From the NCBI GenBank assembly GCA_002786855.1, contig PCUU01000024.1, forward strand, positions 62,001-126,000: a DNA stretch of 64,000 bases, read 5' to 3'. The position numbers were made by a program, and so were the translations under genes. The stretch comes from Cytophagales bacterium CG12_big_fil_rev_8_21_14_0_65_40_12. GTDB lineage: Bacteria > Bacteroidota > Bacteroidia > Cytophagales > Cyclobacteriaceae. Of the stretch, positions 24,857 to 33,551 are shown one piece after another (position 1 is the stretch's first letter; every line of letters begins with the position of its first letter). A model generated the notes under the pieces. The model ran no database searches and was not told where the DNA came from. It saw only the letters and a program-made list of their open reading frames with translations.

Positions 24857-26980
24857 TTAGTAGAATTTGTAGCGTTTATCTACAATTTCAGCTTTTCCTT
24901 TAATGGACTGGCTCAACTTGATCTGTGTGTTAGAAGCCATTCTTTGCGAGACTTGATTTACATAATTTGTATAGTCTGTAATTGCCGCTGGCTCCGACTT
25001 TGCTTTTAAATCAATGATCACAACTCCTGTTTCTGTAACAATGGGATTAGACCTATCTCCTACATTTTTAAGTGCAAATGCCTTACCAATAGCCATTGGC
25101 GAAGTGCCCACATTGGGCAGAGAATTAGAGGCCAATTGCAATTGAGTGTCGCTATAAACCTGAGCAGTAGCATCGAATGAAGCGGCAATATCACTAAGCG
25201 CTCCTTTAGCCGTAGCCAATTGATCTTGGATGTATTTGGCTTTTTTGGCGTTTTCAACCTTGAGTTTAATTTCACTTCGCACATTGCTCAATTTAGCTAA
25301 ACCAGCTTCCACCTTGCCTTTATATACAGCTACGACATAGTCATCGCCCAAGTCAAAATTTTCAACATCACCGATAGATGCATCACCATACATCCATGTT
25401 ACCAACTGACGTGCATCAGCCAATTGTCCGACTGAGTTGCTGTTAGCGTTTACGTTGTTACCATTGTAAACTGAATATCCTTTTTCGGAGGCATAATTTA
25501 CGAACTCATCATATGAATCAGCATTCAATAAAAAGTCACCCGCTAATTTGTAAGCCTCATCTACTGTTTCATCAGATGGAGTTAATTCCTTCAGGATTAT
25601 AGCCACTTTATAACGATTCTTCGATGGCGCGTTAAGTACTTTAATGATGTGAAAACCAAATTGGCTTTCTACCAACCTGTTTACAACACCTGGCCTAGAC
25701 AAAGAAAAGGCCGCAGATTCGAAAGCATCATCCCATTTACCTTGACCCGAACCGCCTTTGGCATACCATCCTAAATCACCGCCAGATGGTCCTGAAGAAT
25801 CTTCAGAATTTTGTCTAGCCAATTGAGCAAAGTCTTCACCATTTCTAGCTTGAGTCAATAACTTCTGAGCTTTGGCTTTCACATCTGCCTTTTCGGCCAA
25901 TGATAAGCCTTCAGTTTTTAATAAAATATGGCTTACTCTAACAAACTCATTTTCACCCTGAACGATATCTGAAAGCTTGAAAAGTGTATAAATACCATTT
26001 GAAAGTTTTGGTCCCAATACATCTCCTACTTTTAAATTATCAAGATTATCTGCTAAATCCGTTGGCAGTGCAGTTGGGTCATAAGTTCCAAAGCCTTGGC
26101 CTTGTTCTGTGTTGATTACCGCTAGTGTTGAATCGTTATCAGACTCTTCGAGCTGAGTTCTTAATCGGGTCAATTCCTGCTGAGCGTAAGCACTATCTGC
26201 GGCTGAAGGAATCACCGGAAACGTAACATAGTCCAAAGAACGGCTTTCTTCCACGGTATATTCTTCTTTGTTCTCATTCAAGTAGGCCTCCATTTCGGCT
26301 TCTGTAACTTCAGTGATTTTATCTTGATCAACTGCAATGAATGGGATATAGAGATAATCTACAGTAATATTTGAGGCTTGTGCATTGTACTCTTGCTGCG
26401 CCTCGGCCAAGGTTACATAGTTAGTTTTTTGAAGTAGATTCTGGAATTTTACCATACGTCTATTTTCTGCCAAACCATTTTCAAACATTTGCCATTGCAC
26501 TCTAGCTTGCTCGTTCAAATCACTGTTAACAAGTACTTGGTTCAAAAACTCCCTATCTAGCTCGCCTGTTTCTGGGTTAGCAAATTGCTGAAGCACAGAA
26601 GGAGAAATGTTTTTTCCTTGGACCATGTCGATGCGCTCATCGGCAGAAACCACAATCCCTGCCTCATCAAAATGTTGTGTATAAGCGATCTGGGCAATCA
26701 TTTGCTCCCAAGCCTGATTTCTGATGGTCTGCATTAAAAACTCATTGGGATTGACACCATACTGTGCCATGTAGTTTTGCTTAATGCTTTCTACTAAATT
26801 GGCAAATTCCTCTTGACTCACGGATTCCCCGGCAATTTCGCCAACTTCCGTTTGATCACTACCGAGTATAGATGACCTCGTTCCTAATAAATCGGTGAGA
26901 ACGAAAGCCATAATAGAAATGCCTACTACTATTACTAAGAATCGCCCCATCTTTTCGCGGAGCGTGTTAATTATTGCCAT
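24857..26980 (-). CDS. ppiD: PpiD-like periplasmic peptidyl-prolyl isomerase
   Basis: A 707-residue membrane-anchored foldase of the PpiD/SurA type. One N-terminal helix (FLVIVVGISIMAFVLTDLL, about 13-31) anchors it to the inner membrane. A SurA-N-like chaperone region follows at about 45-190 (NQAWEQMIAQIAYTQ). A parvulin domain lies near residues 345-450 (VSHILLKTEG, GDLGWYAKGG, FGFHIIKV). The C-terminal 250 residues resemble a second, degenerate parvulin module. It helps nascent envelope proteins fold. It is the last gene of the envelope block and is followed by a strong terminator. Confidence 0.9.
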   Translation of the reverse strand: MAIINTLREKMGRFLVIVVGISIMAFVLTDLLGTRSSILGSDQTEVGEIAGESVSQEEFANLVESIKQNYMAQYGVNPNEFLMQTIRNQAWEQMIAQIAYTQHFDEAGIVVSADERIDMVQGKNISPSVLQQFANPETGELDREFLNQVLVNSDLNEQARVQWQMFENGLAENRRMVKFQNLLQKTNYVTLAEAQQEYNAQASNITVDYLYIPFIAVDQDKITEVTEAEMEAYLNENKEEYTVEESRSLDYVTFPVIPSAADSAYAQQELTRLRTQLEESDNDSTLAVINTEQGQGFGTYDPTALPTDLADNLDNLKVGDVLGPKLSNGIYTLFKLSDIVQGENEFVRVSHILLKTEGLSLAEKADVKAKAQKLLTQARNGEDFAQLARQNSEDSSGPSGGDLGWYAKGGSGQGKWDDAFESAAFSLSRPGVVNRLVESQFGFHIIKVLNAPSKNRYKVAIILKELTPSDETVDEAYKLAGDFLLNADSYDEFVNYASEKGYSVYNGNNVNANSNSVGQLADARQLVTWMYGDASIGDVENFDLGDDYVVAVYKGKVEAGLAKLSNVRSEIKLKVENAKKAKYIQDQLATAKGALSDIAASFDATAQVYSDTQLQLASNSLPNVGTSPMAIGKAFALKNVGDRSNPIVTETGVVIIDLKAKSEPAAITDYTNYVNQVSQRMASNTQIKLSQSIKGKAEIVDKRYKFY

Positions 26981-27064
26981 TTGTACTTATTTATTGAAAT
27001 AGCCGCAAACATAATTGATTTATGCTCTATTATCAAAGGAAATGATCTACAATAAGGCTGAAGC

Positions 27065-28345
27065 TCAGTCTTCTTGGCTAGGAATGTAGGTAAACATGAC
27101 GGTATCTATTCTGGCATCTTGCATGGCTACGATTTTAATTTTGAACGGAGGGATATTAATCGTCTCATTAACATGCGGAATATTTTCGGTAACCGATAGA
27201 ATAAAGCCTCCTAAAGTGTCATAATCGCCCTCTGGAATATTGAAATTATATTCCTCGTTGAGGTAATCAATTTCGTGCCTTGCAGAAAACATGTACTTAT
27301 TATCTTCCAGCACCTCCTCTACCCAATCCTCATCATCGTGTTCATCTTGAATTTCACCGAAGATCTCCTCAATTACGTCTTCTAAACTGACCAATCCAGA
27401 AGTGCCTCCAAATTCATCAACCACCAAGGCCAAACTTTTCCTTTCTTGAATAAACTGAATCATCAATTCATTCACCAACATAGTTTCTGGCACAATAATG
27501 ATTGGCGTTAGAATGCTTTCTATGTCCTGAGGCTTTTTGAACAAGGCCAGCGCATGGCAATAACCTATCACCTCGTCTATACTTTCTCGGTAAACCAAAA
27601 CTTTGGAATGTCCACTTTCAATGAATTCATTCTTGAGGTCTTCAATCGTATCTTCTAGCTCAACGGCTGAAATTTCGGTCCTGGGAATCATACATTCCCT
27701 CACCTTTACGGTTTTAAACTCAAGGGCATTATTGAAAATCTTAGTGTCGAGCTCCACCTTTGTTTCCTTGATATCCTTATGCGTATTGCGTTGAATGTAA
27801 GATCGAAGATCGGTAAGCCCAAAAACGGGCCTGTCTTCTGAGAATTTCTGCCTCAGGATATAAACAATGATGAACCTGGACATTTGTTCAATGATCCAAA
27901 CGAGCGGAAACATTAAAACAAAAATGATGATTATGGGAAGTGCCAAAAAAGTCAGCAGCCGATTAGGGTTAATTAGAAAAATGCTCTTTGGCGTAAACTC
28001 AGCGGTGAACAATACCAGCAAAGTTGATAATACGGTCTGGATTAGCAGCACAGAGCCAGGGTTGCTCAAGTATTCAGGCAAAGTTTGCATGATGAGCGGC
28101 TCTAAGATAAGAGCCATAAAATAGCCATAAATAACCAGGGCTATGGTGTTACCAACAAGGGCAGTATTAATAAGTCTTGAGGGCTTCTGAGTAAAAAAAG
28201 CTAGTATTCTTCCGCTTAATAAGCCTTGCTTACTTTGAAGTTCGATTTGCAACTTGCTAGAGGTGACAAAAGCGATTTCAGTTCCAGAAAAGAAAGCTGA
28301 AAAAATTAGGGTAATTAAAATAATTGAGCCCTGATAATAGTCCAT
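27065..28345 (-). CDS. CNNM/CBS-domain (CorC/HlyC family) membrane protein
   Basis: A 426-residue inner-membrane protein of the CorC/CNNM family, proposed Mg or cobalt transport or sensing. Membrane helices lie at about 5-25, 60-85, 100-120 and 130-155, including the family motif FSAFFSGTEIAFV. A pair of CBS domains covers about 205-330 (VRECMIPRTEISAVE, LALVVDEFGGTSGLVSLEDVIEEI). A CorC_HlyC C-terminal domain closes it (DTLGGFILSVTENIP). It lies 1 bp from the small membrane protein gene upstream. The related Bacteroidota GldE has the same layout, so GldE cannot be ruled out. Confidence 0.9.
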   Translation of the reverse strand: MDYYQGSIILITLIFSAFFSGTEIAFVTSSKLQIELQSKQGLLSGRILAFFTQKPSRLINTALVGNTIALVIYGYFMALILEPLIMQTLPEYLSNPGSVLLIQTVLSTLLVLFTAEFTPKSIFLINPNRLLTFLALPIIIIFVLMFPLVWIIEQMSRFIIVYILRQKFSEDRPVFGLTDLRSYIQRNTHKDIKETKVELDTKIFNNALEFKTVKVRECMIPRTEISAVELEDTIEDLKNEFIESGHSKVLVYRESIDEVIGYCHALALFKKPQDIESILTPIIIVPETMLVNELMIQFIQERKSLALVVDEFGGTSGLVSLEDVIEEIFGEIQDEHDDEDWVEEVLEDNKYMFSARHEIDYLNEEYNFNIPEGDYDTLGGFILSVTENIPHVNETINIPPFKIKIVAMQDARIDTVMFTYIPSQED

Positions 28346-28564
28346 TTAGTGTTTGTTTTTAGGCTTTTGTACCTGCTTTTTTTTTATTGGCTTTTCCTTT
28401 TCTTCCCGTTTCGCTTTGCGATATCGGTATAAAAATAACAGTCCTATCGATATCATAAAAATGTAATAGGCTTGCGCAATGCCAAAAGTCATTGCTTGAT
28501 GCACTCCGATAATGAAAGAAACCACACAAAGGGTAAAAATGATGGTATCGCTAATTGTTCGCAT
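28346..28564 (-). CDS. small two-helix membrane protein
   Basis: A 72-residue protein with two hydrophobic segments (about 8-24 and 29-46) and a very basic C-terminal tail rich in Lys and Gln. It overlaps the end of lptC by 14 bp and ends directly before the CNNM gene, so it is part of the envelope operon. I recall a small gene in this place in related genomes. No function is known to me. Confidence 0.7.
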   Translation of the reverse strand: MRTISDTIIFTLCVVSFIIGVHQAMTFGIAQAYYIFMISIGLLFLYRYRKAKREEKEKPIKKKQVQKPKNKH

Positions 28565-29099
28565 TGCCTTCTTTAATAATGAATTCTGAGTCTCTTGGGT
28601 TTTTGATAATGTAAGAAGAAAAGTCTTGTGGAGCTTCTAATCCCTCTCCTTTTATGAGTTGGTCTTCTGTAACAATCGTAAAGAAGCGTTCAGTGAAAAT
28701 CATTTCTTTTTCTGGATCCCAAAATAACTCTTCCGTTCTTAATGTCTGCTTTTCTTTCAAGTTACGAACAAATACATCACCTGTAGCTCTATACAGCTTT
28801 GTTTTTGCATCATAGCTGCCAGTCATGGCGGTGAGTACAGAGGTAGTATCACCCGCTGTATCAAAGAAATCTATCCTTATGGTTTCTGGAAAAGATAAGT
28901 CCCCGTTCTTAAAGGTCAATTGCTTGTTCCCTTTGATCACCAGCTTAAGCCTTGCTGCATCGGTCATCGTAATAATCACGTTGGTCGACTCTAAGCTTGG
29001 ACCATCGTACTCTTCCATTTGCGCAAGTTTTTGCTGATCCGCACCACAAGCGCAGACAGAGAAAATAATGAACAAATAAAATAGTTTGGTCAACTTCAT
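28551..29099 (-). CDS. lptC: LPS export protein LptC, lipoprotein form
   Basis: LptC, which passes lipopolysaccharide from the LptBFG transporter to LptA. The mature region has the beta-jellyroll wording of LptC/OstA proteins (PETIRIDFFDTAGDTTSVLTAMTG, LYRATGDVFVRNL, LRTEELFWDP). Unlike the E. coli protein, which has a plain membrane anchor, this one has a lipobox ending at Cys18 (SVCAC). 182 residues is normal. An intrinsic terminator hairpin ends only 10 bp upstream of its ATG, so how it is transcribed is a question. The small membrane protein gene overlaps its 3' end. Confidence 0.88.
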   Translation of the reverse strand: MKLTKLFYLFIIFSVCACGADQQKLAQMEEYDGPSLESTNVIITMTDAARLKLVIKGNKQLTFKNGDLSFPETIRIDFFDTAGDTTSVLTAMTGSYDAKTKLYRATGDVFVRNLKEKQTLRTEELFWDPEKEMIFTERFFTIVTEDQLIKGEGLEAPQDFSSYIIKNPRDSEFIIKEGNANN

Positions 29100-29105
29100 A
29101 TCATG

Positions 29106-29137
29106 AAAAACGGTCTTCTCTGTTAAGGGAAGACCGT
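29106..29137 (-). terminator. intrinsic terminator between the TPR gene and lptC
   Basis: Stem ACGGTCTTC (29110-29118) and GAAGACCGT (29129-29137) with a 10-base loop. It has T-runs on both strands (AAAAA just before the stem and CTTTTT just after it), so it can act in both directions. It lies 20 bp after the TPR stop and 10 bp before the lptC start. Confidence 0.8.
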
Positions 29138-29157
29138 CTTTTTATGCTTTAATTGTC

Positions 29158-30483
29158 TTACTGTTGATCAGGTCTTTTTTGTAATGTCACACTTTTTTGG
29201 ATCCAACATCCAACAAAAACACTGTCCCCAAGTTCCTTTCCTTCAGTAAATATTTCTCCTTGACTAGGGAAATAAGATTTGGCCTGATTGGCTTTTAACT
29301 GATTTCCACCCTGAAGGTAATATTCATAAGCGACTATAAATTTCGCTCTGTCCTGCACTTGACTTTGCTTTTGATCACATTCTGCGCTTGAAAGAATCAT
29401 GTCTCCAATCATGGTATACATTTCTTCTTTTAAGGTAGGATCAATCGCTGCTGCCTCTAAAGCCACTTTTCTAGCTTCTGCCTTTTCACCTGCCAATCTT
29501 TCAATCGTTGCAATTTGCTTCAAAGCCTTGCCCTTGTCAGTATTGTCTTGGGTTAAAGAAACTGCCTTTCTATAATAATCTTTCGATTTATCATATTCCT
29601 TAGACTGACTAAATCTTGAGCCCAATAAATATGCAACACCATAATTTGGATCAGCTGCAAAGACACTTTCGGCTACGCTAACAAACCACTCGGCATCAGT
29701 ACAACCTCCGTTGAATGCTTGTCCAAAGATTTTTTTAGCTAATTCTGCATTTTGCGGGTCAGCCTTAAATTCAGGAACTAGTTTTTCAATGATAAAGTCA
29801 CAGTCGATCAAATTGAGCTGGGCCAATTTATCATCAACAAACTCTTTTACGGCATCCATACTTTTAGTGCTTTTTTTGGCGGCTTTTGCCTTGGCAATTT
29901 GGTAATCGATATGCTCAATGCATCGATCATAAATCGCCAAGATTTCATCTTCTGTAATACCAATATCACGGGCATAAGCCAAAGCAGCAATGTTCATGTA
30001 ATATCTGCCCAATGAATAAAAGGCTTCATTACCTTCCAATTCATACGCCAACTTGAAAAGATCTAGTAGGTATTTGGTTTTGTCTGATTCCTTATAATAG
30101 AATTTGAAAGCAGAGTTAGCCTGACGCGCAATGTTATCCTTTTTTGATTCTGGATAGACAGTGAATCTCTTTTCGTACAAAGACATCACTTTGTCTGCTG
30201 CTTTTAACCTTTCTGCATCCGTTTTGGCGTTGTCAAAGGTTTCGTCCCAAATCTGAATTCCCTTTATATAAAGTGATTCTCCAACATCAGGATAGTTGGC
30301 GAGAAGGTATTCAAAATGAGGTTTGGCTGCTTCATATTGCCCTGATTTTTCAGAATCGCTGAACAGCGTCCATTTGGTTTGGGCATCTTTTCTTTTTTCT
30401 GGATCTTCAGGCCATTTGAATTGAGCCATAGCAGAGTATCCTGATAAAAGGATCACAACCGTCAATAAAAACTTAAGTCTCAT
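29158..30483 (-). CDS. secreted tetratricopeptide-repeat protein
   Basis: A 441-residue periplasmic protein. A Sec signal ends at about residue 21 (YSAMAQ). The rest is helical with TPR-like pairs, clearest at about 275-350 (YGVAYLLGSRFSQSKEYDKSKDYYRKAVSLT, KGKALKQIATIERLAGEKAEARKVA when read as separate helices). Such proteins usually scaffold envelope complexes. It lies 11 bp downstream of the outer-membrane barrel gene, in the order barrel-TPR-lptC-CNNM-PpiD that I recall from Cytophagales. A role in outer-membrane assembly is likely but not shown. Confidence 0.82.
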   Translation of the reverse strand: MRLKFLLTVVILLSGYSAMAQFKWPEDPEKRKDAQTKWTLFSDSEKSGQYEAAKPHFEYLLANYPDVGESLYIKGIQIWDETFDNAKTDAERLKAADKVMSLYEKRFTVYPESKKDNIARQANSAFKFYYKESDKTKYLLDLFKLAYELEGNEAFYSLGRYYMNIAALAYARDIGITEDEILAIYDRCIEHIDYQIAKAKAAKKSTKSMDAVKEFVDDKLAQLNLIDCDFIIEKLVPEFKADPQNAELAKKIFGQAFNGGCTDAEWFVSVAESVFAADPNYGVAYLLGSRFSQSKEYDKSKDYYRKAVSLTQDNTDKGKALKQIATIERLAGEKAEARKVALEAAAIDPTLKEEMYTMIGDMILSSAECDQKQSQVQDRAKFIVAYEYYLQGGNQLKANQAKSYFPSQGEIFTEGKELGDSVFVGCWIQKSVTLQKRPDQQ

Positions 30484-30494
30484 AGTTTAATAGT

Positions 30495-31763
30495 TTAATT
30501 GTACTTCTGTCTAACAAACCAAGTTTGATCTTGTAAGCTAAACCCTAAATTTAATTTTAAATAGTTTTCTCTTATTAAGCCGTCTACCACACTACCCCTT
30601 CTACCTAAAGTGGCGCCAAAGTTAATGTTCGAAACTCCCCAAAAAGCATTCAACGGTAAAGACATTCCAATATTTATACCAAAGTCGTTTACCTCTTGTG
30701 AATTGATTAGATATGGGGTCCTTTCATAGTGAACTCCAAATCTATAAGTAAAACGCGATAAGGCCTTCAATTCTAGGTTATTTGGCGTAAATTCTCCACC
30801 AAGGGCAATTCGAAAGGCATTTCCGAAATTCTGGCCTTTAACTCCAGCTTCGTTAACATAGTTTGACCAAGGTTGTGATTGCAAGTCTAAACCAAACACA
30901 TATTTGTCCTTTTTTTCTATCGAAATCCCAAATCCCAATCGATGTGGAATAGTAATCTGAGAATCTACATTGGCCACAAGCGTATCGCTTGAGGATGTAT
31001 TTCCGTTGAGATCTCTACTTTCAAACTTGGTTAAATTTCTACTTCTCACATCGGCCTCCAGATTATAGAAGGCTCCCAAATTCAACTTTTTAAGCTCTCC
31101 TACCTTGAAACTATAATTCAGCCCTACATTGGCAGTAAAATCCGAAAAACTTCTTCTTTCGTTGTAAACTGTAGTTCCAAAAGTGGTGCCTTCCGCATCA
31201 AGAATAGTGTATTCTATCTCTCTTAGAATGGAGCCAAACAAAAACGATCCTTTTATTCCTACCAATAGATTATCTCCAATGCGAAAAGCATTAGTCAAAT
31301 AAACTTGGTCTATACCGCCCGAACCATCCAGCTGGGAAGCTGATGATGTATTGTCGGTTTCATAGAGGCTGTAATTGACGGAGGTGTATGGGCTAAGGCC
31401 AAAAGCCAAATTCCATTTGCCATATTTTATGGGCAATGACAAGCCAAAATCTTTGAATCCACCAGTAAAAGAGCTGTATTGCGTTTGTCCATTGTTGTAA
31501 GTCCTAGAGTCAAATGAAGCACCGATTTGAAAAATGGCTTCGTAGTTTGTTGCTACAAGGGCTGGGTTAATATTGTTCAGGAAAAGCCTATTATTAAAAC
31601 TGATGCCTAAGCCGCCCATCGCAGCATTTTGTGAGTAGCCACCCCAACTAACCTCTCCAACGCCAAAAGACGAGTAAGCGCTTTGTGTAAACTGCGCATT
31701 TAAATTGGCACAGAATAAAAATGCCCATAAAAGGGCTGAAAATCTTACTGAATTTTTAAGCAT
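30495..31763 (-). CDS. outer-membrane beta-barrel protein (FadL-like)
   Basis: A 422-residue outer-membrane protein. The Sec signal (about 1-23) is followed by FTQSAYSSFGVGEVSW and NAAMGGLGISF, which resemble the plug region of FadL/PorV-type barrels. Many amphipathic strands with aromatic girdle residues follow (FRIALGGEFTPNNLELKAL, TYRFGVHYERTPYL), but the last residues are KYN rather than a classic terminal Phe. It heads the envelope operon. It could carry hydrophobic substrates or help protein secretion; nothing in the sequence decides this. Confidence 0.8.
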   Translation of the reverse strand: MLKNSVRFSALLWAFLFCANLNAQFTQSAYSSFGVGEVSWGGYSQNAAMGGLGISFNNRLFLNNINPALVATNYEAIFQIGASFDSRTYNNGQTQYSSFTGGFKDFGLSLPIKYGKWNLAFGLSPYTSVNYSLYETDNTSSASQLDGSGGIDQVYLTNAFRIGDNLLVGIKGSFLFGSILREIEYTILDAEGTTFGTTVYNERRSFSDFTANVGLNYSFKVGELKKLNLGAFYNLEADVRSRNLTKFESRDLNGNTSSSDTLVANVDSQITIPHRLGFGISIEKKDKYVFGLDLQSQPWSNYVNEAGVKGQNFGNAFRIALGGEFTPNNLELKALSRFTYRFGVHYERTPYLINSQEVNDFGINIGMSLPLNAFWGVSNINFGATLGRRGSVVDGLIRENYLKLNLGFSLQDQTWFVRQKYN

Positions 31764-32215
31764 TGTTTACCAAAACAAGTTCTAACCAACTGGCACTATT
31801 TTGAGGGTTACAAATATGCCAGCTTTTCTTTTAGATTCAAACTTTTCAATTCATTCAGGGTCAATAAATGACTTAAAATCAGACATTTTAACTAAAATTA
31901 TGATCTGCCGACCCGAAATGATACGTTCTTGATCTTATATATTTTTTATGTCATCGATTGCATGATTTTGTTTTCAACCGACACTAAGTCCCTAACTGTC
32001 AATATTGTCGGGACATCGCAATTCAAAGTCCGATGAAAATCATGCATTTTAAAATCCTTCATAAAACACCCAATTGGATGAACCGTTATTCAATCCATTA
32101 TTTAACTATAAATTTAGTTTAATAATCGTAAAGCGCAAATCTCAATTTATATTTCCTAATCTGCCCATAGAATCATTAGTTTTACGGCCGTCAAAACAAC
32201 AGGTGAAACAAAGGA
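31764..32215. other. intergenic region between divergent barrel and dehydrogenase genes
   Basis: 452 bp, AT-rich, with no convincing open frame. The only structure I see is a weak pair GTCCC (31988-31992) and GGGAC (32010-32014). It should contain both divergent promoters, but I could not place a full TTTG/TAnnTTTG pair with confidence. Confidence 0.5.
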
Positions 32216-33442
32216 ATGAGAGATTTATTAGAGAAATTCGAGAATAAGAAACCAGAAATAATTTTCGAATGGAATGATTCTGAAACCGAGGCTTGTGGGT
32301 GGGTAGTGATCAATTCATTGCGTGGTGGAAGTGCTGGAGGAGGCACGCGCATGAGGCTCGGACTCGATAGAAATGAGGTAGAATCGCTCGCAAAGACCAT
32401 GGAAATCAAATTTACTGTGAGTGGCCCACCGATTGGTGGAGCTAAGTCTGGCATTAACTTCGATCCGAGCGACCCAAGAAAAAAGGAAGTACTCAAGAGA
32501 TGGTACAAAGCCGTTTACCCGCTTCTCAAAAACTACTATGGTACCGGTGGCGACCTGAACATAGATGAAATTGCCGATGTTATTCCAATTACTGAGGCCT
32601 ATGGACTATGGCATCCGCAAGAAGGCGTAGTGAATGGGCATTATCAGGCGAACGAACCCTTGAAGATCAAACTACTGGGGCAGTTGAGAACGGGAGTTTC
32701 CAAAGTAGTTGAAGACCATAATTATACTCCTTCATTAGAGCGAAAATACACGGTTGCCGATCTCATTACCGGATATGGCGTTGCAGAGTCTGTTATCCAT
32801 TACTATGATATATGGGGTGGCTCGCTGAATACAAAGCATGCAGTAATTCAAGGTTGGGGCAATGTTGGAGCTTCTGCTGCCTATTATTTGTCCAAAGCGG
32901 GTGTAAAAATTGTTGGTATCATCGATAGAAATGGTGGTGTTATCAAGGCAGAGGGATTCAGCTTTGAAGAAGTGACGGAGCTATTCTTGAATCGAAATGG
33001 CAACCAGCTCGTTGCGGAAAATATGCTGCCATTTGCCGAGGTAAATTCCAAAATCTGGGATTTGGATGCTGAAATCTTCATTCCTGCGGCAGCATCACGA
33101 TTATTAAATCAAAGTAATGTGGACCAAATGGTTGCCACCAAGCTGGAAGTAATTGCCTCAGGAGCCAATGTTCCTTTTGCCGACAAAGAAATTTTCTTTG
33201 GTCCTATTGCCCAGTTTGTAGATGAGCGCGTTTCTTTAATTCCAGACTTTATCGCCAACTGCGGTATGGCGCGTGCCTTCGCTTATTTTATGAGCGGGTT
33301 GGTGGAAATCACAGATCAAGCTATTTTTCAGGATACTTCCCAAACCATTCGAGCAGCACTAGAAGAAGTGAGGAAGTCGAATAGTAATAAGACACATTTG
33401 GCCAATTCGGCTTTTGAGATTGCGCTCAAGAAACTAATTTGA
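32216..33442 (+). CDS. Glu/Leu/Phe/Val dehydrogenase
   Basis: NAD(P)-dependent amino acid dehydrogenase, 408 residues, converting an amino acid to its 2-oxo acid and ammonia or the reverse. The dehydrogenase motif is GPPIGGAKSGINFDP, with the catalytic Lys. The Rossmann domain starts at about 200 (AVIQGWGNVGASAAYYLSKAG), with IPAAASRLLN and VIASGANVPF later. Length and motifs resemble glutamate dehydrogenase, but the glutamate or leucine choice is not certain by eye. It has its own upstream region of 450 bp and is followed 109 bp later by nhaD. Confidence 0.9.
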   Translation: MRDLLEKFENKKPEIIFEWNDSETEACGWVVINSLRGGSAGGGTRMRLGLDRNEVESLAKTMEIKFTVSGPPIGGAKSGINFDPSDPRKKEVLKRWYKAVYPLLKNYYGTGGDLNIDEIADVIPITEAYGLWHPQEGVVNGHYQANEPLKIKLLGQLRTGVSKVVEDHNYTPSLERKYTVADLITGYGVAESVIHYYDIWGGSLNTKHAVIQGWGNVGASAAYYLSKAGVKIVGIIDRNGGVIKAEGFSFEEVTELFLNRNGNQLVAENMLPFAEVNSKIWDLDAEIFIPAAASRLLNQSNVDQMVATKLEVIASGANVPFADKEIFFGPIAQFVDERVSLIPDFIANCGMARAFAYFMSGLVEITDQAIFQDTSQTIRAALEEVRKSNSNKTHLANSAFEIALKKLI

Positions 33443-33551
33443 TTTAGAGTTAACATTGCATTTAGCACTATTTCATATCTTGACCCAAATTCGCAGTACT
33501 TATTTGTATTGTCAATTCAGAAGCCTATTTTAGCGAGACACAGCAACCTTA

